Positions 20,962 to 28,042 of a DNA stretch of 29,852 nt are shown in pieces; within the stretch, counting starts at the first letter, position 1; every line of letters starts with the position of its first letter. The notes below the pieces were generated by a model, which was given only the letters and a program-made list of their open reading frames with translations, ran no database searches and had not been told where the DNA came from. The position numbers were made by a program, and so were the translations under genes. Origin of the DNA: Candidatus Sungiibacteriota bacterium (GTDB lineage: Bacteria; Patescibacteria; Paceibacteria; Sungbacterales; SURF-37); contig JACPMF010000015.1 in the NCBI GenBank assembly GCA_016186145.1, forward strand, positions 1 through 29,852. Reading direction: 5' to 3'.

Positions 20962-22018
20962 GGTTTTTAAACGCAATAATATCTTCTTTGGTGGGAATGT
21001 GAACACCTTTTTCGACGAATGCGCGACACACACGTCCCGAAACACCCGAAAGACCGGCGCTGGCTAAGGCATCATGTATTTCTTTAATATCGCCAAAACT
21101 CAAATTTTTTAGCTCACGCCGCATGTACCGAGAAATTAATTCTCCGCTTATTTCTGTTATATGACAAAGGGGGGTGAAACTAAAAAAGAGATCTTCGGCT
21201 AAGACGCGCGCACAAAATTCATTGTCTACCTCCTTTCCAAATCGAATCCTACGCACCGCTTCTTCTTCGCGCCCAAACACAAGCGGGCTAAAACCAAAAG
21301 AGCGTTTTACATCAACGCCGCCCTTTTGCAATTCGTAATACACTGTCGTGTGAAGGTAACCGAGAAAAAGAAGGACACAAAGCTCTTTCTTCTTTTTTAA
21401 TTCCGGGTACTCGCGAAGCAACTCGGCAATACGCGGGCGCAACATCTTCAACATATATTCTTCACGTTCCTTTTGGAATAAGGCTTGTCCTTTCAAATGT
21501 TCGCTGACGCGATGAAGTGTCTCAGAAAAACTTTTATGAGTTTCGTATCCGCGCGGTTTTCTCAACAGCTCGTGACCGGCTGGCAAATCAATAAAAGTTA
21601 TGGGTTTTTTTGAACTAGCGACTCTATTCAACAAATGCGTTAAAAACTCTTTTATCTGTGGGGTGGCCGAAAAAGTTTTAAAATATTCTTGCGGCACAAC
21701 ATCGCCATCAGCGATTTTACGATAATACTCAAGATCAACGACGCGCCACCCGCTTAGCTCCGGAATAAATATATCGGAGCGCTCAAAAGATTCGCTAAAC
21801 CCCTGTAAATCTTCGGCACTTGAGTGCGGAGCATAAAAAATTTCAATCGAGATCGGCGGAAGTTCTTTGCCTTTACCTAAAATTTCTATCGCTTTCTCTT
21901 TAAATCTTTCCCAATGTTTGCGCCAAAATCCATGTTCGCGCTCCTCTTTCAATTTCAAGCCACCGGGTTCGCTAATCTCGGATTGTTCCGCGTCTGATTT
22001 TTCAAAAGATTCCACCAT
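20939..22018 (-). CDS. Uncharacterised protein in the frr-tlyA operon
   Basis: 359 residues, soluble, rich in charged helices. The N-terminus is acidic (about 1-50); then an alpha/beta start ISIEIFYAPHSSAEDLQGFSE...SDIFIPELSGWRVVDLEYYRKIADGDV with a later KPITFIDLPAGHE; the rest is helical (KEREEYMLKMLRPRIAELLREYP...LCVLLFLGYLHTTVYYELQ). The opening, an enzyme-like H then E then D pattern, loosely recalls TraB/ChaN/erythromycin esterase-like folds, without enough to assign. One base after frr stop and overlapping tlyA, so it probably works near ribosome recycling or is simply carried in the operon. Confidence 0.75.
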   Translation of the reverse strand: MVESFEKSDAEQSEISEPGGLKLKEEREHGFWRKHWERFKEKAIEILGKGKELPPISIEIFYAPHSSAEDLQGFSESFERSDIFIPELSGWRVVDLEYYRKIADGDVVPQEYFKTFSATPQIKEFLTHLLNRVASSKKPITFIDLPAGHELLRKPRGYETHKSFSETLHRVSEHLKGQALFQKEREEYMLKMLRPRIAELLREYPELKKKKELCVLLFLGYLHTTVYYELQKGGVDVKRSFGFSPLVFGREEEAVRRIRFGKEVDNEFCARVLAEDLFFSFTPLCHITEISGELISRYMRRELKNLSFGDIKEIHDALASAGLSGVSGRVCRAFVEKGVHIPTKEDIIAFKNHAEKKPS

Positions 22019-22019
22019 A

Positions 22020-22559
22020 TCACACGTTCATTATTTCTTTTTCCTTTGTTGCGGCGACTTCTTCTATTTTTTTGTTTGCTTCGTCCACGGCTTTCTGGAT
22101 TTCGCTCTTTTGGCGGAATTTTTCATCTTCGGAAATCTCTTTGGCTTTTTCTTTACGATCAATCTCTTTCAACGCCTCTTCTCGTTCGCGCCGAACCTGA
22201 ATCCGGGCGTCTTCAACATGGCGGCCAAGCACTTTTAACAAATCCTTACGGCGTTCTTCGGTAAGCTGTGGAATCGTGAGCCGAATCAGATCTTTATCAA
22301 CTGCCGGATTTAATCCTAACGATGAATCGCGAATTACTTTTTCAATTGGCTGAATCGCATTTTTGTCCCACGGCTGAATAACCAGAGTCCGCGGCTCGGG
22401 TGAAGAAATAGACGCAAGCGCTTTTATTGGCGTTTTTGCGCCGTAGTAGTCAACCTCGATATCCTCGACGAGCGCGCTTGAAGCCCGCCCGGTTCTAAGA
22501 GTCGCGATTTCGGATTTTAAATTAGCTATAATTTTTTCGAGTTTTGATTTGAAATCCAT
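22020..22559 (-). CDS. frr: Ribosome recycling factor
   Basis: Splits the post-termination ribosome together with EF-G. 179 residues with the canonical start KLEKIIANLKSEIATLRTGRASSALVEDIEVDYYGAKTPI, the domain II segment PEPRTLVIQPWDKNAI, and the long C-terminal helices with LTEERRKDLLKVLGRHVEDARIQVRREREE. No missing parts. It heads the frr-unknown-tlyA operon; a foldback repeat lies upstream. Confidence 0.97.
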   Translation of the reverse strand: MDFKSKLEKIIANLKSEIATLRTGRASSALVEDIEVDYYGAKTPIKALASISSPEPRTLVIQPWDKNAIQPIEKVIRDSSLGLNPAVDKDLIRLTIPQLTEERRKDLLKVLGRHVEDARIQVRREREEALKEIDRKEKAKEISEDEKFRQKSEIQKAVDEANKKIEEVAATKEKEIMNV

Positions 22560-22563
22560 TAAA

Positions 22564-22680
22564 ATTACGAATTTCCACGAATGCCGAACGAATATTCACG
22601 AATCACGAATTTACGGTGATCAAATCGAACCATTCGCGATTCGTGGATATTTGTTAAAGGATTCGTAAATATTCGTTTTT
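22564..22680. repeat. ACGAAT/ATTCGT foldback repeat upstream of frr
   Basis: The left part carries ACGAATTTCC, ACGAATGCC, ACGAATATTC and ACGAATC; the right part carries ATTCGCGATTCGTGGATATTTG and ATTCGTAAATATTCG, which pair with them imperfectly. Same class as the 12814 and 14267 elements. Nothing else is visible in the gap. Confidence 0.8.
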
Positions 22681-22688
22681 CATATATT

Positions 22689-23771
22689 TCAATTATTACT
22701 CACCAAATACATCACTGCCGGATCCCGTTCGTCAACCACAATCTTGGTAACCCTGCGAACAGACGGTATGGCAACCGCAGACCATGTCAGGCCGGCATCA
22801 ACTGTTTTATAAAGCTGCGCCTGTGCAGAGATGTAAAACACACGGGAATCCGCAGGACTGATAACAACAGAAAGCACCGGTAAAGCCTCGGGCGGAATAA
22901 TTATCGGAACCCGTACCCATGAAAGACCGCCGTCATACGAACGAATCAGTCCGTAATCAGATGCAAGATACAAAATACCGGCCCTCTGGTCAATGACCAA
23001 ATTTTGATTCCTTGAACTCCCGTTAAATGAATTGAAATTTTGAGTCAGTTCCGTCCAATTCTGCCCGCGATCAGAACTTTTATACATTCTGCCGCGAGAT
23101 GTAAGAACGTAAAAATTACGAGTCCGCTCGTCAACCGTCAAACGAACAAGACCGTCCGCAAACCATTTCATCACTCGCCAGGATTTTCCCCCATCACCCG
23201 ATTCCAAAACCCCCCCTTGTCCGGTAGCCACAAAAACAGTTTCAGCGGCATCATCGATCCATACGTCAAAAACCCCGAAACGCTCTACCGGAACAAAATA
23301 CACCTCGCGGAAATTCCGCCCGCCGTCTTCGCTTTTCAGAAGCACGCCGCGGTTCTTCTGGTATGCCGCAACATACCATAACCCTTCATGGCGTTTCGAA
23401 ATCGCAATTCTTAAAACCTTCGCGGCGGAATCAAGAACGCCAGCCTCATCAACAACCTTTTCCCACTCTTTACCCGAATCTTCGCTTTTCCATATCCCGG
23501 AGTCCCCCGTTCCAATATACAGACGGGCTGAATCGCGCGGATCAATAACAAGGTCTGTAACAGTTAAACCGGCAAGCGTCGAGCGCGAATTCCTGATGCT
23601 ATTCCGCTGCTCCCACGCCAATCCGGCGTCGTGAGACGAAAAAACACCCCTCCCGGATCGCGATTGCTCTCCCACGCCGGCGAGCTCAACACCAAAGAAA
23701 AACGGCAGAAGCACGACTAAAACAACTATAACGACAAAGGCCACAAACCCGAAAACGATGATGGTTTTCAT
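22689..23771 (-). CDS. Membrane-anchored Asp-box (BNR/sortilin-like) beta-propeller
   Basis: N-terminal membrane anchor (about 4-26), then an extracytoplasmic domain with seven Asp-box motifs of the form SxDxGxxW/F at residues 46-53, 96-103, 147-154, 191-198, 232-239, 278-285 and 323-330, consistent with one seven-bladed propeller. This family includes the photosystem II assembly factor Ycf48/HCF136 and sialidase/VPS10-like proteins; no glycosidase catalytic residues are evident, so a binding or assembly role is likelier. 360 residues. It follows holB by 20 bases. Confidence 0.85.
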   Translation of the reverse strand: MKTIIVFGFVAFVVIVVLVVLLPFFFGVELAGVGEQSRSGRGVFSSHDAGLAWEQRNSIRNSRSTLAGLTVTDLVIDPRDSARLYIGTGDSGIWKSEDSGKEWEKVVDEAGVLDSAAKVLRIAISKRHEGLWYVAAYQKNRGVLLKSEDGGRNFREVYFVPVERFGVFDVWIDDAAETVFVATGQGGVLESGDGGKSWRVMKWFADGLVRLTVDERTRNFYVLTSRGRMYKSSDRGQNWTELTQNFNSFNGSSRNQNLVIDQRAGILYLASDYGLIRSYDGGLSWVRVPIIIPPEALPVLSVVISPADSRVFYISAQAQLYKTVDAGLTWSAVAIPSVRRVTKIVVDERDPAVMYLVSNN

Positions 23772-23791
23772 ACGAATTTTATCTCTAAGCG

Positions 23792-24607
23792 TTAGCGAGT
23801 AACCATAAAATTCAGCATTGCCAAATCGAGAACAAGCCGCCGGTTCACCCCGGTTCTTCGTAAGTTTGCATACAAATCAAGAAGGTATTGCATCCTTTCT
23901 GTATCGGCCCCGTACCGTTGTGGGTCAAAAAATTCTTCCCGCGCGCCGATAATAAGCTTTTTTAAAAACTCTTCCGCGGCAAAATCTCCTTTTTCAGCAA
24001 TTCTGTCGATAGCTTTAAACTGTTCCCATATGTCTTTCTTTAAAAAGTCGCCAAGTTCGCGATCCGACCCCTGCCCTCCCGGATTTTCTCCGTCAGGAAT
24101 GCTGAATGAAACCGGCAGGAGACGGGAACGAACAGTTTCAAAAAGGGCGTGCGGTTCGGAAGTGATTAAAAAGAAAAGCGTCCTGGAGGGCGGCTCCTCA
24201 AGCACTTTTAAAAACGCCGACTGCGCCTCTGCCGTCAAATTTTCCGCTCCATCAACGAGGGCGACGCGAAACGAGCCCGCGAACGGACTTAACCACAATC
24301 GCTGCCGCAACGCCCGGATATCATCGATGCCGATTTCTTTTCGGGGCAAATCCTCGTACGGCAATATATGCACATCAGGATGACCGGCGCTTTGCACCTT
24401 AAGACAAGGTGCGCATTCGCCGCAGCCAAATAAAGACTTTCCTTCGCAAAAAAAGCCGGCAGCAAGACGGACAGCAAACCTTTTTTTACCAATCCCCGCC
24501 GGGCCGTAAAAAAGAAAAGCGCTCGCAGGAAAGCCGCGTTCTGCCAACTTCTTAAAATACGCGGCTTGCCGTTTGTGTTCATAAACAAAAGACGATAATT
24601 GATTCAT
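23792..24607 (-). CDS. holB: DNA polymerase III delta' subunit
   Basis: Clamp-loader AAA+ subunit. Walker A GPAGIGKK (35-42), the zinc module cysteines (54, 62, 65, 68, in CGECAPC), Walker B-like FRVALVDGAENL, sensor/clamp-loader segment AFLKVLEEPPSRTLFFLITS and SRLLPVSF. 271 residues. An intact Walker A is common outside the E. coli delta' lineage, so this could work as an ATP-binding delta' or overlap in role with a short tau. Upstream of the propeller gene on the same strand. Confidence 0.9.
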   Translation of the reverse strand: MNQLSSFVYEHKRQAAYFKKLAERGFPASAFLFYGPAGIGKKRFAVRLAAGFFCEGKSLFGCGECAPCLKVQSAGHPDVHILPYEDLPRKEIGIDDIRALRQRLWLSPFAGSFRVALVDGAENLTAEAQSAFLKVLEEPPSRTLFFLITSEPHALFETVRSRLLPVSFSIPDGENPGGQGSDRELGDFLKKDIWEQFKAIDRIAEKGDFAAEEFLKKLIIGAREEFFDPQRYGADTERMQYLLDLYANLRRTGVNRRLVLDLAMLNFMVTR

Positions 24608-24649
24608 ACTAAAAGTCTAAAATAATTTGCCAAATCCGGCAAATACAAA

Positions 24650-24672
24650 ACGGCGCTTAATTACGCGCCGCG
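24650..24672 (-). terminator. Hairpin terminator of the DUF5317 gene
   Basis: CGGCGC (24651-24656) and GCGCCG (24665-24670) around the stop codon, followed on the minus strand by GTTTTG; a stronger T7 run lies on the plus side. The stop codon is in the loop. Confidence 0.65.
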
Positions 24673-25221
24673 TTTTTTTGCCAATGCTTCTATAAAGGCA
24701 ACGGAAGCACCAAGTGACATCAATAAGTCACCGGGGCTAAAAAGTCCTACAAACCGAGGCCCGGGATACGGAATCCAGTCTCCAAGGTAATTTAACGAAG
24801 TGGCCGCACTCATGAATATATGCGTTTCAGACAAAACCATACCGTCTACTATTTCTAACGCGACCGGCATTTTAAATCCGTTAACCATCATCACTAATCC
24901 GTTCGAAAGCACCCCTAAAAAGTGAAGCGGAAAACCAACAAAACTATTTTTTCTAAGAATACCTACGACGAATACGCCAAGCGAAAAAGCGATGAGGAAA
25001 AACCAATAAGGATAATTTCGTGAATTTCCATACCACCGGTAAGGAATGCTCACTAAAGCGAGCATGGCCGCAAAAAAAATTATATCGGTCAGCGAGAAAA
25101 ATCCTTTTAAATACCTTATCGAAATTGAGATCGTATATAACAAAGAGAGCGTAATGCCATTCATCCATAAAGAAAAAGCTACTCCGAGCCACACCTGGAA
25201 ATCAGCCAAAGAATCTACCAT
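24661..25221 (-). CDS. DUF5317-like integral membrane protein
   Basis: 186 residues with about five membrane segments. The family-typical VMMVNGFKMPV (about 110-120) and C-terminal LGDWIPYPGP...FSPGDLLMSLGASV are present. No known function. AGGAGG lies six bases before ATG, the clearest ribosome binding site on this strand. It is the last minus-strand gene before the strand switch, divergent from the 25344 gene across a dyad. Confidence 0.82.
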   Translation of the reverse strand: MVDSLADFQVWLGVAFSLWMNGITLSLLYTISISIRYLKGFFSLTDIIFFAAMLALVSIPYRWYGNSRNYPYWFFLIAFSLGVFVVGILRKNSFVGFPLHFLGVLSNGLVMMVNGFKMPVALEIVDGMVLSETHIFMSAATSLNYLGDWIPYPGPRFVGLFSPGDLLMSLGASVAFIEALAKKRGA

Positions 25222-25277
25222 TCAAGCCTCCTAATCTTGTCTCAATTTTATTTGTAACGAGCTTATACAACTATGTC

Positions 25278-25300
25278 ATATTGACTAAATAAGTCAATAT
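25278..25300. promoter_or_regulatory. Dyad in the divergent intergenic region
   Basis: ATATTGACT (25278-25286), AAATA, AGTCAATAT (25292-25300): 9-base perfect arms between the DUF5317 and the first DRT-like gene. It carries a TTGACT on each strand, so it may be paired -35 boxes or an operator. Confidence 0.5.
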
Positions 25301-25343
25301 TTCCTTATTCAAATCCTTATGCTAAAAATTAACTATAAACAAT

Positions 25344-25769
25344 ATGAAGTCAGTCGTTATTTGCGGTTCACAAAGATACAAAGAGGAAATCCAGAGTTTC
25401 GCAAAAAAACTCCGCAGACTAGGAGTGCCTATTGTTTTTGAACCGAATTTTGAGCGCCAACGGAAAGCCATGCTCGCCAAAAAAGAAAAAGATCGCCTGG
25501 CCTCAAAATCCTACCGAGACCGGGTTCCGGCAATGGTCCACGAACATTTCGACCGCATCCGCAAAGCAGATGTCTGCTACATCTATAACAAAAACGGATA
25601 CCTCGGCGTAAACACAACGCTGGAGCTCGGGTTTGCGCACGGGAAAAACATGGTTATTTACGCCCTTGAGCCGGAACGATCGGTAGAACAGGGCGGTGAG
25701 ATATGCCGCGATATACTTTTTACGGAAATTATTGATAAGCCGGAGGAGTTGGTTAAAAGATTGGTCTAG
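25344..25769 (+). CDS. Nucleoside 2-deoxyribosyltransferase-like protein 1
   Basis: 141 residues with a short Rossmann-like fold: strand SVVICGSQRY at the N-terminus, helices, then RIRKADVCYIYNKNGYLGVNTTLELGFAHGKNMVIYALEPE, whose D and E (LELG) match the N-glycosidase/deoxyribosyl-transfer signature of this superfamily. Such proteins cleave nucleosides, nucleotides or NAD; the actual substrate is unknown. It is paralogous to the 28041 gene (SSQRF...ADICFIFNKDGYLGANTNGEL). No strong ribosome binding site. Confidence 0.75.
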   Translation: MKSVVICGSQRYKEEIQSFAKKLRRLGVPIVFEPNFERQRKAMLAKKEKDRLASKSYRDRVPAMVHEHFDRIRKADVCYIYNKNGYLGVNTTLELGFAHGKNMVIYALEPERSVEQGGEICRDILFTEIIDKPEELVKRLV

Positions 25770-25936
25770 CGCGGCAAATACAAAATTTATTCAGCTCCGA
25801 TACAAACAAATTTGCGTCGCCCGCTTCACAAAATTTTAGAGAAAATTTGAAGTAAGCAAATTTTCTCTATTTTGTTTCGCGTGCTCCTAAATTTGTAATT
25901 GTACCTCCGCAATGAAAAATTTTGGATTTGCCGCGC
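25769..25936. repeat. 168-base foldback element
   Basis: Two arms of about 80 bases (25769-25849 and 25857-25936) pair along their full length around a 7-base centre AAGTAAG. Perfect blocks are GCGCGGCAAAT with ATTTGCCGCGC at the ends, CAAAATTT next to it, and AGAGAAAATTTG with CAAATTTTCTCT at the centre. Starts at the stop codon of the 25344 gene and ends 18 bases before the Nudix ATG, so it fills the gap. No gene inside. Confidence 0.85.
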
Positions 25937-25954
25937 AACCAAAAAGGCCGGGAT

Positions 25955-26467
25955 ATGAACGAAAAGGTATGCGACCACAAGAGCGCCGGAGTGCTCGTTG
26001 AAAACGACGAAAAAATTTTGATAATTGAGCGGAAAAAATTTCCCGCGGGTTTTGCTTTACCCGCAGGACATTTGGACAGCGATTCCTTTCTTGACGCCGC
26101 TTTTCGCGAACTTCAGGAAGAAACGGGAATTGAGGCCCTCAAACTTGAACTCTTATTAAACGAGGAGGTACAAAACCCGTGCCGCCGCGAAAACGGAACC
26201 CATCATCAATGGCAAGTGTTCCGAGCTTCCAACTGGAAGGGAGATCTTAAGCCGAGCGAAGATGAAACCAAAACAGCTGAATGGGCGAGCCGCAAACGCG
26301 TACTTGATCTCGCAGAACGCACCGAAACATTTGCCAAAAAGTATGAAATCCCGATATCAGACATCTCCAATCTCACTACGACGCTTTCAAATGATCCTGA
26401 ATGGCAATCTTCTCCCGGGCTTGAACCAGTATGGCACCACCTTTTAGGGCGAATTGAAAAAGCTTGA
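25955..26467 (+). CDS. Nudix hydrolase with a one-residue-short Nudix box
   Basis: 170 residues from ATG 25955 (an AAAAAGGCCGGG ribosome binding site precedes; the TTG at 25922 is inside the foldback). Nudix enzymes hydrolyse nucleoside diphosphates linked to other groups, including damaged dNTPs. The box reads GHLDSDSFLDAAFRELQEETGI: the REL-EE-G core is intact, but the region between G and RE is one residue short and lacks the usual Glu after the Gly-x5. The C-terminal extension (about 110-170) is unusual. Position between DRT-like genes suggests nucleotide salvage or cleansing. Confidence 0.85.
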   Translation: MNEKVCDHKSAGVLVENDEKILIIERKKFPAGFALPAGHLDSDSFLDAAFRELQEETGIEALKLELLLNEEVQNPCRRENGTHHQWQVFRASNWKGDLKPSEDETKTAEWASRKRVLDLAERTETFAKKYEIPISDISNLTTTLSNDPEWQSSPGLEPVWHHLLGRIEKA

Positions 26468-26495
26468 CAAATAGATACAAACATGGAACAGATAA

Positions 26496-26522
26496 GAACA
26501 CGCTTCGCGCCGTTCTTTTCAA
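26496..26522 (+). terminator. Weak hairpin after the Nudix gene
   Basis: AAGAAC and GTTCTT arms with an inner CGC-TTC-GCG pairing, followed by TTTC. The gap to the lipoprotein gene contains nothing else besides its ribosome binding site. Confidence 0.4.
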
Positions 26523-26557
26523 ACTAAAACCCGTAAAAGACAACAGCGGAGGAAAAA

Positions 26558-26773
26558 ATGGGTGGATTTCTGGTTGCAATCTTCTTTTTGGCGGTTCTGC
26601 TTGCCGGTTGTTCGCGTCAAGAAGTAATTGGTGAATGGCGCTGTACAAAAATTGTCGGAGAAAAAAGCTACAAACAAAGCTTTCTTGGAATCCCCTTCAT
26701 AAGGAGAGCAAGAAAGTGTTTGAACATCCGGGTCGCTGGTCACTTGCCGTGTTTGCCGCCTTATCGCTGTTAG
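26558..26773 (+). CDS. Small lipoprotein, probably truncated
   Basis: 71 residues. A GGAGGAAAAA ribosome binding site, then a short signal ending in lipobox LLAGC with Cys18, so a lipid-anchored exported protein. It shares CTKIVGEKSYKQSFLG (about 28-43) with the next gene (CSKIVGEKYYQTILFG) but then diverges into an unrelated basic tail read in another frame of that next gene. This suggests an originally longer lipoprotein whose 3' part was lost when the two copies fused or one suffered a deletion. Overlaps the next start by 58 bases. Confidence 0.6.
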   Translation: MGGFLVAIFFLAVLLAGCSRQEVIGEWRCTKIVGEKSYKQSFLGIPFIRRARKCLNIRVAGHLPCLPPYRC

Positions 26774-27045
26774 TGATAGTTGTAATGATTTCGTTGCCCG
26801 TTTTACAAACAAATCAAGAGATGGTAAGAACTGTTCACTGCTCAAAGATCGTCGGTGAAAAGTACTATCAAACAATCTTATTTGGCATGAGAACTGCAAC
26901 TTTCAAAAGAGTTTATGTGCTAGCTGACGGCCAGGAAGTTCTCACAACCACTATAGACTATAGAACAAACAACTGGGATAAAGACGGTCTCGGCAATGCG
27001 TGCAAAACCGAGTTTGTGCCAAAGAAGGAGCAGGCGGCAAAGTGA
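26716..27045 (+). CDS. Small membrane-anchored exported protein, paralog of the lipoprotein
   Basis: 109 residues from GTG 26716, with AAGGAGAGC (26701-26709) upstream. One membrane segment (about 9-31), then an exported beta-rich domain with CSKIVGEKYYQTILFG and a C-terminal NNWDKDGLGNACKTEF that recalls the DxDGxGnaC pattern of calcium-binding thrombospondin-3-like repeats. Two Cys (before the motif and near the end) could form a disulfide. Function unknown. Ends in a clear terminator. Confidence 0.65.
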   Translation: MFEHPGRWSLAVFAALSLLVIVVMISLPVLQTNQEMVRTVHCSKIVGEKYYQTILFGMRTATFKRVYVLADGQEVLTTTIDYRTNNWDKDGLGNACKTEFVPKKEQAAK

Positions 27046-27057
27046 GCCGCTTTTTTT
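27034..27057 (+). terminator. Rho-independent terminator
   Basis: GGCGGC, AAAGTGA, GCCGC, then eight T; the stop codon TGA is in the loop. Confidence 0.85.
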
Positions 27058-27153
27058 TATTTTCCCTGATTCTAAAAAATCATTGACTTTTTCTGATGCC
27101 GGTGCAACACTCGAGATAGAATTGTTTTTTAAAAATAACCAGGGAGAAACGCC

Positions 27154-27894
27154 GTGGCCAAGAAAACGCGCGCGCAGCCCCTCACGCTTTTTCTCTACCT
27201 TGCCGGCTCAATTCAAAATCGCTACCGCCAACGTCGGGAAAAAAAAGACAGGCGGGTTATCGGTGACTACGGCCGACGGTGGCGAAAAGAATTCGGGGAA
27301 TTGGTTGAGAGCGAACGCGCGGAATTCCTGAAACGAGGAGTCAAAATCGAAATCGTTGATCCCACACGGCTCGACGAAACAGTCACTCATACGCGTATGG
27401 ACCACTTGCAGCCGCTCTTGCGGCGGCTGCAGGAAAAGGCGGACGTCGCGGAACTCACCCGTCGTTTTCTGCCGATCTGGCTCGCAGAGACAAAACTGCT
27501 TTACCGCTTCGGGCAAAACGAACGAGTGGTCGTAGTCACCCATCTTGCCGAAACCGACGTCTCCGGCGGAACCGCGATTGAACTTGGCAACATCGCGCAC
27601 GCCGGCGCTCCCTGCTATTTCTTCGCTCCCGAAGACATCATCAAGCGCTACCGCTCGCGCCATGTAATCGTCGCACTTCACTACAACGGCCGGAGAATTC
27701 TCCGCCGTAAAAACATTTTCCATAGCGCGGAAGACGTCATGGTAGCCCTGAAAAAAGACCTGTCGCGAATCCTTGCAATGAACGAACTTCCCGTATTTGG
27801 ACGATTGTTCTTTGAGCTTTGGGTGAAAAAACTCCTGGCCGCAAGAAAAATCAACAAAAAGACCGCTCATCGCCTTCTCAAAATCAGATATTAG
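27154..27894 (+). CDS. Nucleoside deoxyribosyltransferase-like protein (long form, tentative)
   Basis: 246 residues from GTG 27154 with AGGGAG seven bases or so upstream. The N-terminal third is very basic (RNRYRQRREKKDRR). The recognisable part is RVVVVTHLAETDVSGGTAIELGNIAHAGAPCYFFAPED (about 126-163), matching the D-x-SGT-x-xELG-x-A pattern of the same fold as the 25344 and 28041 proteins. The rest is helical with many Arg and Lys and may bind nucleic acid. Codons are visibly more C/G rich than in the neighbours, a possible sign of transfer. Own terminator follows. Confidence 0.6.
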   Translation: MAKKTRAQPLTLFLYLAGSIQNRYRQRREKKDRRVIGDYGRRWRKEFGELVESERAEFLKRGVKIEIVDPTRLDETVTHTRMDHLQPLLRRLQEKADVAELTRRFLPIWLAETKLLYRFGQNERVVVVTHLAETDVSGGTAIELGNIAHAGAPCYFFAPEDIIKRYRSRHVIVALHYNGRRILRRKNIFHSAEDVMVALKKDLSRILAMNELPVFGRLFFELWVKKLLAARKINKKTAHRLLKIRY

Positions 27895-27895
27895 C

Positions 27896-27918
27896 CCTGG
27901 CTTACTGCCGGGGTTTTG
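27896..27918 (+). terminator. Rho-independent terminator
   Basis: CCCTGGC, TTACT, GCCGGGG with one G-U pair, followed by TTTTG. Directly after the stop of the 27154 gene. Confidence 0.75.
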
Positions 27919-27925
27919 TTATAAT
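27917..27925 (+). promoter_or_regulatory. Extended -10 promoter
   Basis: TGTTATAAT, that is TGn-TATAAT, with no clear -35. It begins in the T-run of the terminator and should start transcription near 27932, exactly at the small leader ORF ATG. Confidence 0.6.
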
Positions 27926-27931
27926 GAATTT

Positions 27932-28042
27932 ATGAATCCCACACATAATTTTTCGTGTGGGGGTTAAATACTCCGCTCGCAAAGGGTTACGAATACTAAA
28001 ACGCGCTTCGTTTTCACTTTGTTTGCGGATTATGTGTGGGAT
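27932..28042 (+). promoter_or_regulatory. Switch-like leader: tiny ORF and mutually exclusive hairpins
   Basis: A leader ORF (27932-27967) reads MNPTHNFSCGG. Its CCCACAC (27938-27944) can pair with GTGTGGG close by (27955-27961), or, as the longer ATCCCACACATAAT (27936-27949), with the exactly complementary 28029-28042, which contains the start codon of the next gene. Nested inside are TCCGC/GCGGA, CAAAG/CTTTG and a central AAAACG-CGCTT-CGTTTT. Two alternative folds with opposite effects on translation are thus possible. Confidence 0.5.

Noticed and set aside
20270..21067. Long plus-strand open frame (265 codons)
   Set aside because: Antisense shadow of tlyA, low-complexity composition, no start signals.
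27208..27870. Minus-strand open frame (220 codons) across the 27154 gene
   Set aside because: The plus-strand gene has a ribosome binding site, a terminator and a recognisable core motif; the minus frame has none of these.
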